Positions 1 to 10,253 of a stretch of DNA of 64,000 nucleotides are shown here, piece after piece (the stretch's first letter is position 1; each line of letters begins with the position of its first letter). Made by a program: the position numbers and the translations under genes. The DNA is from Cinclus cinclus (lineage: Eukaryota > Chordata > Aves > Passeriformes > Cinclidae): the NCBI RefSeq assembly GCF_963662255.1, contig NW_026912066.1, positions 62,001 through 126,000 of the forward strand, written 5' to 3'. The notes under the pieces were generated by a model. The model was given only the letters and a program-made list of their open reading frames with translations, had not been told where the DNA came from and made no database searches.

Positions 1-366
1 TTTTTTTTGTTTGCTTTGTCCCATTCTCAAATAACGCCCACCAATTGTGATCATTAATTTTGATTTCTCCTTGTGCTGATAGGGTATTAAGTACCTTAAT
101 AGTTTCCTTCTATTCATTTCTTCTACATTGGATACGTGATGCGAATGGGAGGTACCCACCATAGGAATGACTCCACCACAACTCGGTACAATATGGACAC
201 CTTTTCTTGATGAACGGGCTACAATCACACCCAGGTTCAGGACAGGTGACTTTCAGTCCTGACTGGGAGGCCTTTGAGAAGAATTGATCTGGTATCCACA
301 GCAAGTCCTCCGAATTCGCACTTTGAGGTCTCTGGGCTCGGATGTCACGGTCCAACCTGTCTTGGC

Positions 367-1058
367 TTAATCGTATGTATGGCAAATCCTAGAGGTATGG
401 TTTGAGCTAAAATTCTCTTCTTCCTTAATTCTCGCAAGTCTTTGTTGATTGTTATTATGTAGTTTTGAAGAGAAGGGTCCTGAACTAAGCCGGATCAAGG
501 CGTACTCCTTTAGGGTAAGGCATACCATCCAGCATTTCATATGGTGAAATCCCTGTTTTCGAATTTGGCGTTGCCGTGTATTAGACAGGGCCAGTGGGAG
601 GCACTTTGTCCATGGCATTTTAGTCTCAATCATTAATTTTGACAGCTGCTGTTCTAAAGGTTGATTCATCATTTCAACTCTCCCAGAACTCTGAGGGTGC
701 CAGGGTGTATGATACTCCCAGCTGATGCCTAGTGCCGAGGTCAGTAACTTCAGCACTTCCGATGTAAAGTGTGTCCCTGGTCTGAGTCTATTGCTCGGAC
801 CAGCCCATACCTTGGTATTATGTGTTCTGTCAATATTCTGGCTACCACTTGTGATGTGTCTCCAGCTGCAGGGTATGCCTCTAGCCAGTGGCTTAATTGG
901 TTTACTATTACTAGTAAATATGTCTATCTTCCTATTTTTGGTGATTCTGTAAAATCTATTTGTATTCTTTCAAAGGGTCTGTAAGCAGTTTTCCATCCTC
1001 CTGACGGACCTTGTTGCATACCTTTTTTTATGAATTTTCTGACAAGTTAAACAACCTT
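367..1058 (-). pseudogene. ERV integrase remnant (E1)
   Basis: The minus strand encodes a shortened zinc-binding region with a CLTC-type cysteine pair (near 1042-1053). Next come an IDFTE-type first catalytic Asp, an SDQGTHF block with the second Asp, a WHPQSSGRVE block with the catalytic Glu, and a basic C-terminal stretch. These are the D, D-35-E signatures of retroviral integrase. The frame is broken by an in-frame TAG just after the first Asp block and by a frame change, so only the distal part (367-756) is open. It could only make a fragment. The mirror copy is at 36970-37661. Confidence 0.85.
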
Positions 1059-1059
1059 G

Positions 1060-1588
1060 TCCTTGCACTACTCTCGAAGATCTGTCTATAAACAATTTTT
1101 CTCCATCCTTAAGTTTAACGTCTTCCAAGTCAGGTCTAGTTTTTCTTTGTAATTCTATAATGTCCACACAATTATATTTTAAGTTTTCTCCTGGTTCCCC
1201 ATATAGGAATTGTGCAGGACTTTGAGCAGTTGTTGCTTTTAGCTCTAAATTTGGGGAAGTAATTAGAATAGCTTCATATTTTAATATTTAGGCATCGGTT
1301 AGCCATTTCTCAGCTTTTTGATTCAGAATTCCCCTGACATGATGAGGGGAGTGTACCATTAGGGGTGCCCCAGAGGTGACTTTTTGGGCTTCCTCAGTTA
1401 AAAGTGCTGTGGCCACTAGGGCTTGTAGACATGAGGGCCAGCCCCAACTGACAGGGTCTAGCAGTTTAGAATAATATCCCACTGGCCTTTGACTGCTTGC
1501 CCATTCCTGAGTGAGTACCCCATATGCTGTTTGATCAGAGGTGTTTACAAATAACTGAAATGGTCTCTCCAAATCCGGGAGACTTAGT
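1060..1588 (-). pseudogene. ERV RT C-terminus / RNase H remnant (E1)
   Basis: The open stretch 1288-1572 and the following stretch 970-1167 read as the thumb/connection region of a gammaretroviral-type polymerase, running into the start of RNase H. Visible features are a PFQLFV entry block, a GVLTQ block, a LDPVSWGWPSCLQA block and a TRPDLEDVKL block. A FIDRSS motif stands where the catalytic DGSS would be, so Gly is replaced by Arg. A TAA after the GWPSC region interrupts it. The fingers/palm with the YXDD motif is absent upstream, and RNase H runs straight into integrase, so two internal deletions are implied. It is inactive. Confidence 0.75.
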
Positions 1589-1843
1589 ACAGGGGCTTGA
1601 ATTGAATCATGTTTGACTTTTTAAAAACTTTTGTCATTCACCTTTGTCCATTTTCTTAATAAATTATTTTCTGCCTCTGGCAGTAACAGTAGATTTGTAA
1701 TTCAATTCTGCTCTGGGTCTCAATTTGCATATATTTAATAATAAGGACTCAAAATGGTTCACTTTTTGCTCCCATCACAAGTGCTGTTTCTCTACTAGGT
1801 TTGCACGTTTTTGGTAGGTGTTTAATTGTGGATATTTTTTTTT

Positions 1844-1888
1844 GGCTCTTGTATCTACTAAAAGTTCCACCTCCTCTCCATGGGGACC
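1844..1888 (-). pseudogene. ERV protease active-site fragment (E1)
   Basis: On the minus strand this reads GPHGEEVELLVDTRA. It matches the retroviral aspartic protease active-site segment (LLVDTGA) except that the Gly is Arg. The same DTRA is seen in the mirror copy at 36140-36184. Flanking frames are full of stops, so this is a fossil landmark. Confidence 0.65.
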
Positions 1889-2006
1889 GATTTTTTAAAA
1901 ATTATTTTTTCAAGGGCTCTTTCGATGGTATAGTCCCCAATACATACAGCCCTTGACACCCTTATTCGTTCTTTTGGAACATTTTTTCATCCCGTATCCT
2001 CTCTTT

Positions 2007-2675
2007 ACAATTTTTTTTTTTTTTTTACTATGACCTTTCTTGTTACAGTAAAAGCAGGTTCGACTTAGTGAATTATTTCCTGCCTCATTTCCTTGTTTCC
2101 GTGGGGGTTTTCGTGTTTTCCCTCCCCCTTTCTTCCCTGGTGAGTAGGATACTTAATGTAGATTGTAATTCCATCCAAGTACACATACTTGGTCCGAGGA
2201 ATTGATTTAGTGTCTCAGATACCCCTATAGGATCTTCCAATAGTTTTCCCATCTCTTTTTCTAAGTTTCTTACCTCCCCTGTGTTCAAGGGAACATTTAC
2301 AAATCCAGTTAATTCAGTCTGTTGTCCCGCTAATGGGACTTCCCTCAGGGGGTAAAGGGGAGCCTTTGTGTCATTATCTCCCTCCTCTCTGCTGATCCTA
2401 TCGCTCCTGGTATTTCTTTGACTCCAGGGAGTCCTTTGAGCTATTGGAGTACCAGAAGGGGAGGGAGCAGAGACATTGGGGGGGGGAGGGGGGGATCGCC
2501 TGTATTTTTTTGTATTATATGGAGGTGGGAGATTATCAAGGGATTCCCAGGTAACCTTTTTTGTTATCCTCATCCTCTTTTTCCTTGACCGTACATCCCG
2601 AGAATGGTTTATGCTGTTCTGTCCACAGAGCAGCACAGTCACATTCCTCTCTGTTAAATGGTTCTTTACAAGCAT
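2007..2675 (-). pseudogene. ERV gag remnant (E1)
   Basis: An open frame at 2085-2675 (196 residues) carries an LPPPY late-assembly motif at residues 49-53, a proline-rich stretch, and then the beginning of capsid (PLREVPLAGQ block and an EER-type segment near the end). Most of capsid is then missing and the sequence jumps to a basic linker. A nucleocapsid zinc knuckle of the CX2CX4H type follows in another frame at 2007-2055; its last Cys is displaced by an expanded poly-A/T run. The order and late motif are gammaretrovirus-like. It is not a complete gag. E2 lacks 2178-2629 of this region. Confidence 0.75.
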
Positions 2676-2954
2676 CCTAAGTGTTTAATGCCCCACAACT
2701 CCATTTTTTTCTTTACTTTTTCTTTTGTATAATTCCCTTGTGTCCCAACGTCATTCCCAAAGTGCTGCCCGGTGGTATTTCTGGCAACCTACTGGCCTTC
2801 TTTTTTCTTTTTTTTTTATTTTTTTTATTTTGTTTTTAAGAACTTTGAACCCTTCGTGGGTTGTTTGGACTTAAAACCTTCCTCTTTCTTTGTCCTATTT
2901 TTACCTCAAAGGACTATCTTGAGGTATTTGTGCTTCCTCTTGTATTCCACCCGG

Positions 2955-3163
2955 ATCCTGCCTCTCCTTGGGTCAGGATGGGAAGGAATTCTGCCTCTAC
3001 CTGGGCTTGGGATGGGAAAAAGCAGCTTTTTCCCTCTTCCCCCGTGACTCCTGTGTTGCTCTCCAATCTTTCCCCCCCCCAAGTCCCTCCCCCCAAGTCC
3101 CACCTCTGCCTGGGTTGGGATGGGAAAAGAACCTGGCCTCTACCTGGGTTAGGATGGGAAAAA
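2955..3163 (-). repeat. Leader minisatellite of E1
   Basis: On the minus strand, a unit beginning TTTTCCCATCC and continuing AACCCAGGTAGAGGC occurs four times in the untranslated leader between the PBS and gag, at uneven spacing. A run of Gs lies between units two and three. The mirror copy is at 35317-35525. Confidence 0.55.
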
Positions 3164-3507
3164 GCAGCACTCGCTTCGTCCCTTCACCGGCCGGGCCCCT
3201 GGCGGGAAACCAGAACCGCGGACAGAAGGACTCCACACTCGGTTCGTGGAAAAATCCACGTCTCGTTCAGCAAGCACACAGTCACCTCCACCAAACCAGA
3301 TAGTCACTTACAGCTTCGACGCTCCTGTCTGGGTCTGCGTGCACAAGAATGACAGGTGATTTTGCCGTGGTCTTCCGGGGAGTTTTTTTCCTTGCTCAGT
3401 CTATATCGTGAGGTACGTCCATGGGTCCTGAGAACCACTGAGGAACCGGGGCCGTGGGAGCGGGGCGCCTCCCTGAAATTGCAGTGCCTCTCAAGGCTCC
3501 AAGGATG

Positions 3508-3525
3508 TCCCAGGTTTCAGCACCA
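3508..3525 (-). other. Primer binding site, tRNA-Phe-like (E1)
   Basis: On the minus strand TGGTGCTGAAACCTGGGA begins 3 bases after the LTR end. It differs at only two positions from what I recall as the tRNA-Phe PBS, TGGTGCCGAAACCCGGGA. The mirror copy is at 34955-34972. Confidence 0.7.
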
Positions 3526-3528
3526 AAT

Positions 3529-3953
3529 TATTATAAATGAGAAACAAAGTCTCGATATTTAGCAAAATTTAGATTGCTTTATTTGGTATAGACGGAGCAA
3601 GCAGCGCTGGGGAACGTGAGGGGTCAGCGCCCACTCCACGCTCCGTCGAACGTTGGTTGGCAGCTCCTTTTTATAGGATGGTTCTCCTTGTAGTCTCGGG
3701 ACAGTTTGCCAAGCAGCCATGTGGTCTTGGTAGATAAGGAACAGTAGACATGGGGGTCTTGTCTTAACAGCTAAGTTTCAATTGATTGCAATTTCCAAGG
3801 CAGGAAATCTGGTAGTGCAAAATCTTTTAGGCTGCAATTGATTATACAAATGCAGGAAATCTGATTTTGCAATATCTTTCAGGCCGTGGGAAACCCCCAT
3901 TTTACAAACTGGTATCAGATACAATTTAATAAAAAATCATAATATTCATAATA
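3529..3953 (-). repeat. LTR of E1 (425 bp)
   Basis: The ends are imperfect inverted repeats: TATTATGAA at the 5' end (3953) and TTTATAATA at the 3' end (3529). They are not the usual TG...CA. On the minus strand a TATAAAA box lies at 3675-3669 and an AATAAA signal at 3583-3578, at the spacing expected for promoter, R region and poly(A) site. The adjoining PBS fixes this as a 5' LTR. The partner LTR would lie beyond env, where the element is cut by the junction with Y. Confidence 0.7.
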
Positions 3954-6900
3954 GGGGGATTTAAACAAAATTATTTAATCATATGTATTTTCTCTGTCTA
4001 ATGTCCATGCTTCATTTCAGACCTGAGTATTCTGGTTTATACAAACCCAGCTACTTTTATGATTGACACGAATCTTTTATCAATTATCACAGATGGAACA
4101 GGTCTGGCTGGCTTGGCCTCCCAGGGGCTACCTGACAGGTCTGGCTGCCCATGGAATGTCCAGGGCTGCCTCTCATCAGTCTCTGGAGCACTGGGGCTCT
4201 GTGCCTTCCTTCCTAGGGAAAAGAACCGGCCTTCTTGTCCTTCCTGACCATGACCTAAATTGGAATTTGGCCTCCCAAATTCCATATATCCAAGGATTGC
4301 TCCCAGACAAAAGTAGCCAGGATAGACAGGTCAGGCTGGCCTGGTCCTGCGGTGAATTTCTCAGACTATGAGCAGAATTGGTTTATTTGCCAACATCTTG
4401 GAGAAAGTCCAGAGATCTCCTGGGATGGGGTTTGGAGGCCTCAAGCACATGACCACGATACAGGGACAAAGGAGCTCTGTGCTCAGTGGAGTGGAGGCTG
4501 AGGATGGTGGAGGAGAGCCCTGGGAGTGCCTGAAGGGTGGTTTCAGAGATGGTGGATCCTTTTGACATGGCAGAAAACAGCCAGAGATAGAAAAGATTAA
4601 TGCCAAGGGCCGCTGGGGAGGGCCAGACTGGACCCAAGGAGAAAGGAATTTCTCTGCCAGGGCAGGGCTGTGGTGCAAGAAATCCCCCAGAAAGAGTGTG
4701 GAGCAGCCCAAGGCTTTGTGTGGCCAGGCAGAGGCAGGCAGGAGGCAGAGCTGGCAGCAAAGGAAGGGGCCAGCCAGGTGGGGCAGCCGGGGGCTGAGGA
4801 CAGCCTGCAGGGACAGAGGGGCAGGGCATGGGCACCGTAGGACAGCCTGGGCTGCAGAGGGCACAGGGATGGGCAGCAGCTGAAAGGCCCTGCCAGAGCC
4901 AACTCCTGCAGCACTTTGGCCATGGCTGCTGGCCCCAGGAAGAGCCCTGAGCAATGAGGGAGGGACAGGATCTGCCTTGCCAGGGACTGGGGCTCAGGCT
5001 TTGGCCTTTGCATTCCTGAAACACATCCAGGTGAGCTCAGCACCAGGGACACCTTTCTATTTCTTGTCCCCACCTGCCATCAGTGCCTCCAGGGTTCAAT
5101 GATTTTGAAATTGGAGACTTTAAAAAGTCCACTTTATTGTTTAAGAACATTTTCAATTTCATTTGTCTAAAATGGAGTTGCCATGAGCAAAGTGCACTTG
5201 TGTGGGGACCAGCAGGTCTGACTGCCCTGGGCACAGGGAGCCCAGTTTTCCCTCTGAGCTCCCCAGTGTGCAGGCTGAGAGCAATGCTGAAGATGAGGCA
5301 GCAAGACAAACCAGAGCTCAAAAACAAAGAAGCTGCGCCAAGATCCCCCCTAGGAAGAGAAGTCATATTGGTGAGATTCCCAAGAAATTAGACCAGAAAT
5401 GACCAAGGGAAATCTGTCCCAGCTTGTCATTGCCTTCTTTCTACAGTCTCCAATGCCCGGAGTGAAGAAATGTCCAACAGCAGCTCCCGCAGCCACTTCC
5501 TCCTGCTGGCATTGGCAGACACGTGGCAGCTGCAGCTCCTGCACTTCTGCCTCTTCCTGGGCATCTCCCTGGCTGCCCTCCTGGCCAACGGCCTCATCAT
5601 CAGCGCCGTAGCCTGCGGCCACCACCTGCACACCCCCATGTTCTTCTTCCTGCTCAACCTGGCCCTCAGCGACCTGGGCTCCACCTGCACCACTGTCCCC
5701 AAAGCCATGCACAATTCCCTCTGGGGCACCAGGCCCATCTCCTGTGCAGGATGTGCTGTACAGCTCTTTTGCTTGCTGTTCTTTACCACAGCAGAGTAGT
5801 ATCTCCTGACCCTCGTGTGCTACAAGCACTACGTGTCCATCTGCACACCCCTGCACTAGGGGATCCCCCAGGGCAGCAGAGCTTGTGCCCACATGGCAGC
5901 AGCTGCCTGGGCCAGTGGCTTTCTCCATGCTCTCATGCACACTCCCAGTCCATTTTCACTGCCCCTGTGCCGGGGCAATTCCCTGGGCCAATTCTTCTGT
6001 GAAATGCCCCAGATCCTCAAGCTCTCCTGCTCCAAATTCTACCCCAGGGAACTTGGCCTACTCATGGGTGGTACCTGTTTAGCATTTGCTTCTTCTGTAT
6101 TCATTGTTTTCTCCTATGTGCAGATCTTCAGGGCCGTGCTGAGGATCCCCTCTGAGCAGGGATGGGATAAAGCCTTTTCCACCTGCCTCCCTCACCTGGC
6201 CGTGCTCTCCCTGTTCCTCAGCACTCTCATGTTTGCCTACCTGAAGCCCCCCTCCATCTTCTGCCCATCCCTGCATCTGGCACTGTCACTTCTGTACTCA
6301 GTGCTGCCTCCAGCCCTGAACGCCCTCAGCTACAGCCTGAGGAACCAGGACCTGAAGGACACCCTGAGGACAATGATCACTGAGTGGTTTTCAGAAGCAA
6401 TGAACTGTCATTCTTCTGCATAGCTGTTACTAAGTTACTCATTAATGCCCACTTTGTGTCCCGTATTTTTGCTGCTGACACAGGTGTTACACTTCTGAGA
6501 ACTTGCTCGCACCAAAATCTTGGACTGTTCAGGCAAATATTTCAATATTTGCCTTTCTAGTGTGACCCAGAGACTGTAGAAATGGGGAGCTCTAGTACAG
6601 TAAGTGTGTGCTGAAACAACAGAAAGAACTCGGTGTTGTCTTGTTTGCCTGACATCTTTCCTCCCTGACATCTCTGGAGCTGCAGGGTCGGTGCCTGTGG
6701 GCAGAGCAGGGGGAGAAGAGTCCCAGCAGAACAGCATTGCCAGGGAGCCCCAGGGCTTCTCCTGTGTAACCTCCTCTTCCTTCACTTCCACACTCCCCTT
6801 CAGAGCCCCTGTGCTGGTTTAAGGCCTCAGGGCTCTCTCAGCTTGGTCCCTGCCCTGCTGGGTGACTGTCCAGAGACTGCAGGCAAGGACAGGTTGTGGG

Positions 6901-7902
6901 CACTGCTGGGACAGAGCTGGGCTCTACAACAGCATTTCCATGGTGCAAGGGCATGTCCCCGGAGCAGGGCCCGAAAGCTTCAATCTTCTTCCCAATTTGT
7001 TCTCAAGGATGTGCCCAACACAGTGCCCTGGAGAGGAAATCAGCAGTGAAGAGAAAAATGTGGCAGTGTTCAGGGTGGTGGCCCCCAGGTGTGCCCTTGC
7101 AAAGGCAGCGCTGCTTCCAGCAGTGGCCTCTCAGCCCAGGTCACAGAGGTTGCTCTTCCCTCCATGGAGGGACATCAAGTGACCGGGTCAGGAGTCTGTG
7201 TTTGCAGTGCAAGGACAAGACACAGCCCTGAGCATCCTCTGTGTGGGGTGGGGGTGGGGACGACGACGACATAAACCCAGGGAGCACAAACACCTTCAGC
7301 TCTTCCTGGAGTTTCCAGAGAGTAAGGTCCCCTGGGAACTCCTGAATGCAGGGCTGGGATGAGCTCCTGTGCCCAGAGCTCCCCGTGTCCATCCCTCCGG
7401 CTGTGGGGCACCTGGGGCAGGGGCAGGGCAGGGTGACCCCCGCAGGGCTGAGCTCCCTGCCAGGCTCTGGCAGCGGCAGCAGAGCCCAGGGAGCCGCTGC
7501 CCGTGCTGCAATGAACTGTCTGTGTGTGTGCCAGGGAAGGACTCGTGTCCCTGGATGCCCCTGGGGCTGTGAGCGGGGCATGAGCCCAGCTCAGGGCTGG
7601 GCACCTGACAGAGCCCTGACATTGCTGGCTGTGCCCAGAAGAGAAGGCTTAGGAAAGGTGACCATGGTTAAACCTCTCTGTCGATCAAGTGACAGCCAAG
7701 TGTCTGTCACTGGCCCTCCTCAGTCAGACAACAGGAGAAAATAAGCTGAAAACCTGTGGGTCAACAGAAAGAGAGATTAATGGGCAGGGCAGGGCAAGGA
7801 AGTAAAAAGCAAAGGCCAAATGCAGAAGCAAAGGAAACCACAGGGAGGCAAGAATTCAGTAGATGTAGTGGTTGCTTTGGAAGACAAACGTATTAATAGA
7901 GA
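3954..7902. other. O1 module around the olfactory receptor relic
   Basis: This roughly 4-kb block recurs inverted at 30578-34526. Apart from the olfactory receptor exon (5470-6423) I see no supportable gene. 3954-5400 and 6424-7902 contain only short open frames without recognisable domains. The left edge is the LTR of E1. The right edge is the junction with Y at a shared AAATT. Confidence 0.7.
5470..6423 (+). pseudogene. Olfactory receptor pseudogene, family 14-like (O1)
   Basis: A single exon encodes a seven-helix odorant receptor, normally a plasma-membrane GPCR of olfactory neurons. It starts MSNSSSRSHF with an N-glycosylation site. The frame continues for 318 codons through PMFFFL in TM2, HMAAAAW after TM3, FFCEMPQILKLSC in extracellular loop 2, KAFSTCLPHL at TM6, and NALSYSLRNQ at the end of TM7. 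Length and motifs fit the bird-expanded OR14 group. A pyrimidine-rich tract ending TTTCTACAG just upstream (about 5443-5451) is the expected splice acceptor. It is broken by in-frame TAG codons at 5797-5799 and 5857-5859, and the DRY motif reads KHY. Both stops are shared with the mirror copy. Confidence 0.9.
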
Positions 7903-8463
7903 AAATTCAGAGACCATCTGACGCCCTTCCTTGCCCTCAGTTTATTGCTGCCCTTGACATCGCATGGAATGGGAGAGCCCTTGGGTCACCCCAGCCAAGC
8001 TGTCCCCTCCCTGTGCCCTAAGGAACACTTGCCCATCCCCAGCCCATTGGTTGGGGGTTGCAGAGACAGCCTGGGCAGAAGTCAGGGCAGGGTGGGCAAT
8101 GGCAGGGCAGAGCCAGGGGGGCAGCGAGATGGGAGTGTGCAGCCTGCAGGGGCACAGCAGCAGCTGTGGGACAGTGCAGGACAAGCTGTGCTGGACATGG
8201 CCAAGGGCCCTGGCAGGGCTGGCAGTGCCCAGGAGAAGCCAAGTCTTGGTGCCCTGGGGCACAGCAGCGTCTGTGCCACCAAGGGCTGGGAGGAGACACC
8301 TTGTCCTGAGCCACTGGGGCCTCCTGGCACAGCCCCAGCAAGGCTGGGCACTGTCACCCCCTTGTCCTGCCCTCAGCATCCTCCCCTGCCCCACACCCCG
8401 GTGGCCTCAGGGATCTGCTGGCATGAGTCCCTGGGGAGCCTTGGTCAGGAATGGCCCTGGGGG

Positions 8464-9010
8464 GCTCCTGAATGCTTCCAGGGACTGCAGGTTTTCCAAA
8501 GGACCTTGGCCTTTGCTCTTGCCTTGGAGTCTCTCAGAGCTTCCTACAATCCTGGTCTTCAATTATCTGCTCTAATGAGTCCCTTGAGATTCTTAGTCAT
8601 TACCAACACTCAGTGGGGCTCATTAATGCTTCAGGATACTTCAGATTTTTCAAGTACTAGGTGTTTCCCTTTTGATACCGACTCCAGGAGAGGTTTGTGC
8701 AATCTTGACCTCCAATTATCTACTTTAAGGAGTCCCTTGATTGCTCTGTATGGACACTGGGGGGGGGCGCTCATTAATGCTTTGAGATAACCAAGGTATT
8801 TTAAGGTACTTTGCATTTTCCTTCCCACACTGAGTCTCTGTGAGGATTTTGTGCAATCCTGGCCTCCAATTCCCTCCTGCAAGGAGCCCATGAGCAGCCT
8901 GTGCTGCAGCTGGACCTCAGTGGGACCCATTAATGCCTCCAGACCCTTTGCATTCTCTTTCTGACTTGGACTCCTGGAGACGTTTGTGCAGTCTCCTCTC
9001 AGGCCCTGAG
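8464..9010 (+). repeat. ~150-bp imperfect tandem repeat (Y1)
   Basis: There are three full units and one partial unit, starting near 8464, 8618, 8769 and 8924 (periods about 151-155 bp). Each opens with a GCTC(A)TTAATGC-like block. It continues through a TTTGCAT/TTTGC stretch, a GACTCC..GAG block and a TGTGCAATC block, and ends near AGGAGTCCC. I do not recognise it as a named satellite. Confidence 0.75.
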
Positions 9011-9414
9011 ATTGTAGCATTGTGTGATGGATATTGCTCCAGGGTGTCTCCTAAGGAGGTCTGGCCTGCTCAGAGAAGCTGTGCCTTGAGGTTTGACCCG
9101 GTGGGTGTGGACAACCTTGCTCCACATTCCCCAACCGAATCCTGTCTGTCCTGACTCAGCTGACACCCCTGCTTTGCTTGGAGAACTGGCTGCACACACC
9201 CTAAGAAGGGTTTTCCTCTTTTTTTTTTTTTTTTCTACACCAACCTACAACAGTTTTGATTGCTCCAAACAACGAAAAGTTCCCCACTGAAAACAGACAC
9301 CCTCCTCAAGTGTGTGCCAAGCCCCAGGCAGCACCAAGACCATTCCAGAGCTGCCCTGCCCAGCTGTGAGGGTGGATTAGCATCCCAAGGTGCCCTGGGC
9401 CATTGCAAGGGACT

Positions 9415-9992
9415 GTTGCCAGGGATACTGCACTGACCCCCACTAGTGGGTTTGGGTGCCAGGGCAACCCTCATCAGTTCAAGTTGCCTTGGAAACCACC
9501 CCAAGGAGCCATTTGTGCAGTCAGGTTCCATGGGCACTTGCATGCAGACCTGTTGGGTCCTCAGCTGCCATGGCAAGCCTGAGGACAAAGCGGTGCCGGG
9601 GCTGGTCCAGCTTCAGCTGCACTGACACTCATTGATGCAGTCAGGTGCCATGGCAACAGCCACAGAGACCCCTTCCTCAGTTTGGTGCCACGGCAGCCAA
9701 TGCCTGGAGCCATTGTGATGGCTGCTTGTCATGGAAACCTGCCCTGGGCCCCTTGCTCAGGGCTGCTGTCACTGCCCAGAGCCAGAGGGGATCCCTCGCT
9801 GGGGGCTTGTGCCATGGCCACCTGCCCTGTGCCGCGCTGGCTGGGCAGGCGCAGCGGGACCAGCAGCAAACCCCAGGGCCAGGGCCAAAGGCCAGCTCAG
9901 CCAGACAGAAAGGTCAGCTGGGCACTGTTTCCATGGCAAGCTCACTGGGACAGGACACCTGGGTCACCTGGCATGGCACTTGCCATGGAAAC
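9415..9992 (+). promoter_or_regulatory. Array of X-box-like (RFX-type) sites (Y1)
   Basis: At least eleven sites resemble the RFX X-box, a near-palindrome of the form GTNRCC-spacer-RGYAAC. They include 9415 (GTTGCCAGGGATAC), 9455, 9483 (GTTGCCTTGGAAAC), 9524, 9564, 9644 (GGTGCCATGGCAAC), 9684, 9725, 9808, 9927 (GTTTCCATGGCAAG) and 9979 (CTTGCCATGGAAAC), roughly 30-110 bp apart. They look like descendants of a minisatellite whose conserved core is the X-box. A TATA box follows at 10247. RFX binding is inferred from sequence only. Confidence 0.45.
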
Positions 9993-10246
9993 CCCTTGTA
10001 GGGCCTGATGCCACGGACGCTGGCACCGAGACACTGCTGGGGTCGGGTGCTGAGCACAGGCTCCATCACACACAGACGGTTTTGCTCTTGCTGAGCTTGC
10101 ACAGAGCCAAGGCCTTTCCTGCCCCTCGTCCAGCCATGCTGGGGAGGGGCTGGGGGTGCAGGGGAGCTTGGGAGGGGACACAGCCAGGACAGGTGACCCC
10201 AACTGACCCGGGGGAGATCCCGGACCATGGGACATCATGCTCAGCG

Positions 10247-10253
10247 TATAAAG
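10247..10253 (+). promoter_or_regulatory. TATA box of a candidate promoter (Y1)
   Basis: TATAAAG lies in a G-rich stretch with GGGAGGGGC boxes just upstream, about 255 bp after the last X-box-like site. About 60 bp downstream TTCCCAG/GTAACT offers a plausible 5' splice site. Together these look like a TATA promoter with a short first exon pointing towards Z. No downstream exon can be named. Confidence 0.35.

Larger units (their letters stand above)
1..3953 (-). mobile_element. E1: gammaretrovirus-like ERV remnant, copy 1 (env end cut by window edge)
   Basis: Reading on the minus strand from 3953 down, the order is LTR, primer binding site, purine-rich leader, gag remnant, protease motif, RT C-terminus/RNase H, and integrase. 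That is canonical retroviral order. The gag has a PPPY late motif and the nucleocapsid has a single CCHC knuckle, as in gammaretrovirus-like (class I) ERVs. Most of capsid, the RT catalytic core and the second half of RNase H are missing, and the rest carries stops and frameshifts, so it cannot be autonomous. The element recurs inverted at 34527-38615 and in direct orientation at 61080-64000. The class assignment rests on motifs I can read, not on a search. Confidence 0.85.

Noticed and set aside
5470..6423. A functional olfactory receptor
   Set aside because: Two in-frame TAG codons in both copies and a degenerate DRY motif.
9415..9992. CRISPR-like array
   Set aside because: The repeated words are short, diverged palindromes with unequal spacing in a vertebrate genome; they fit a minisatellite or factor-binding cluster.
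9645..10001. Coding frames across the X-box array (and at 58678-59349, 40369-41040)
   Set aside because: Frames of 90-220 codons arise from GC-rich repeated CATGG units, differ in length between arms through small indels, and show no domain.
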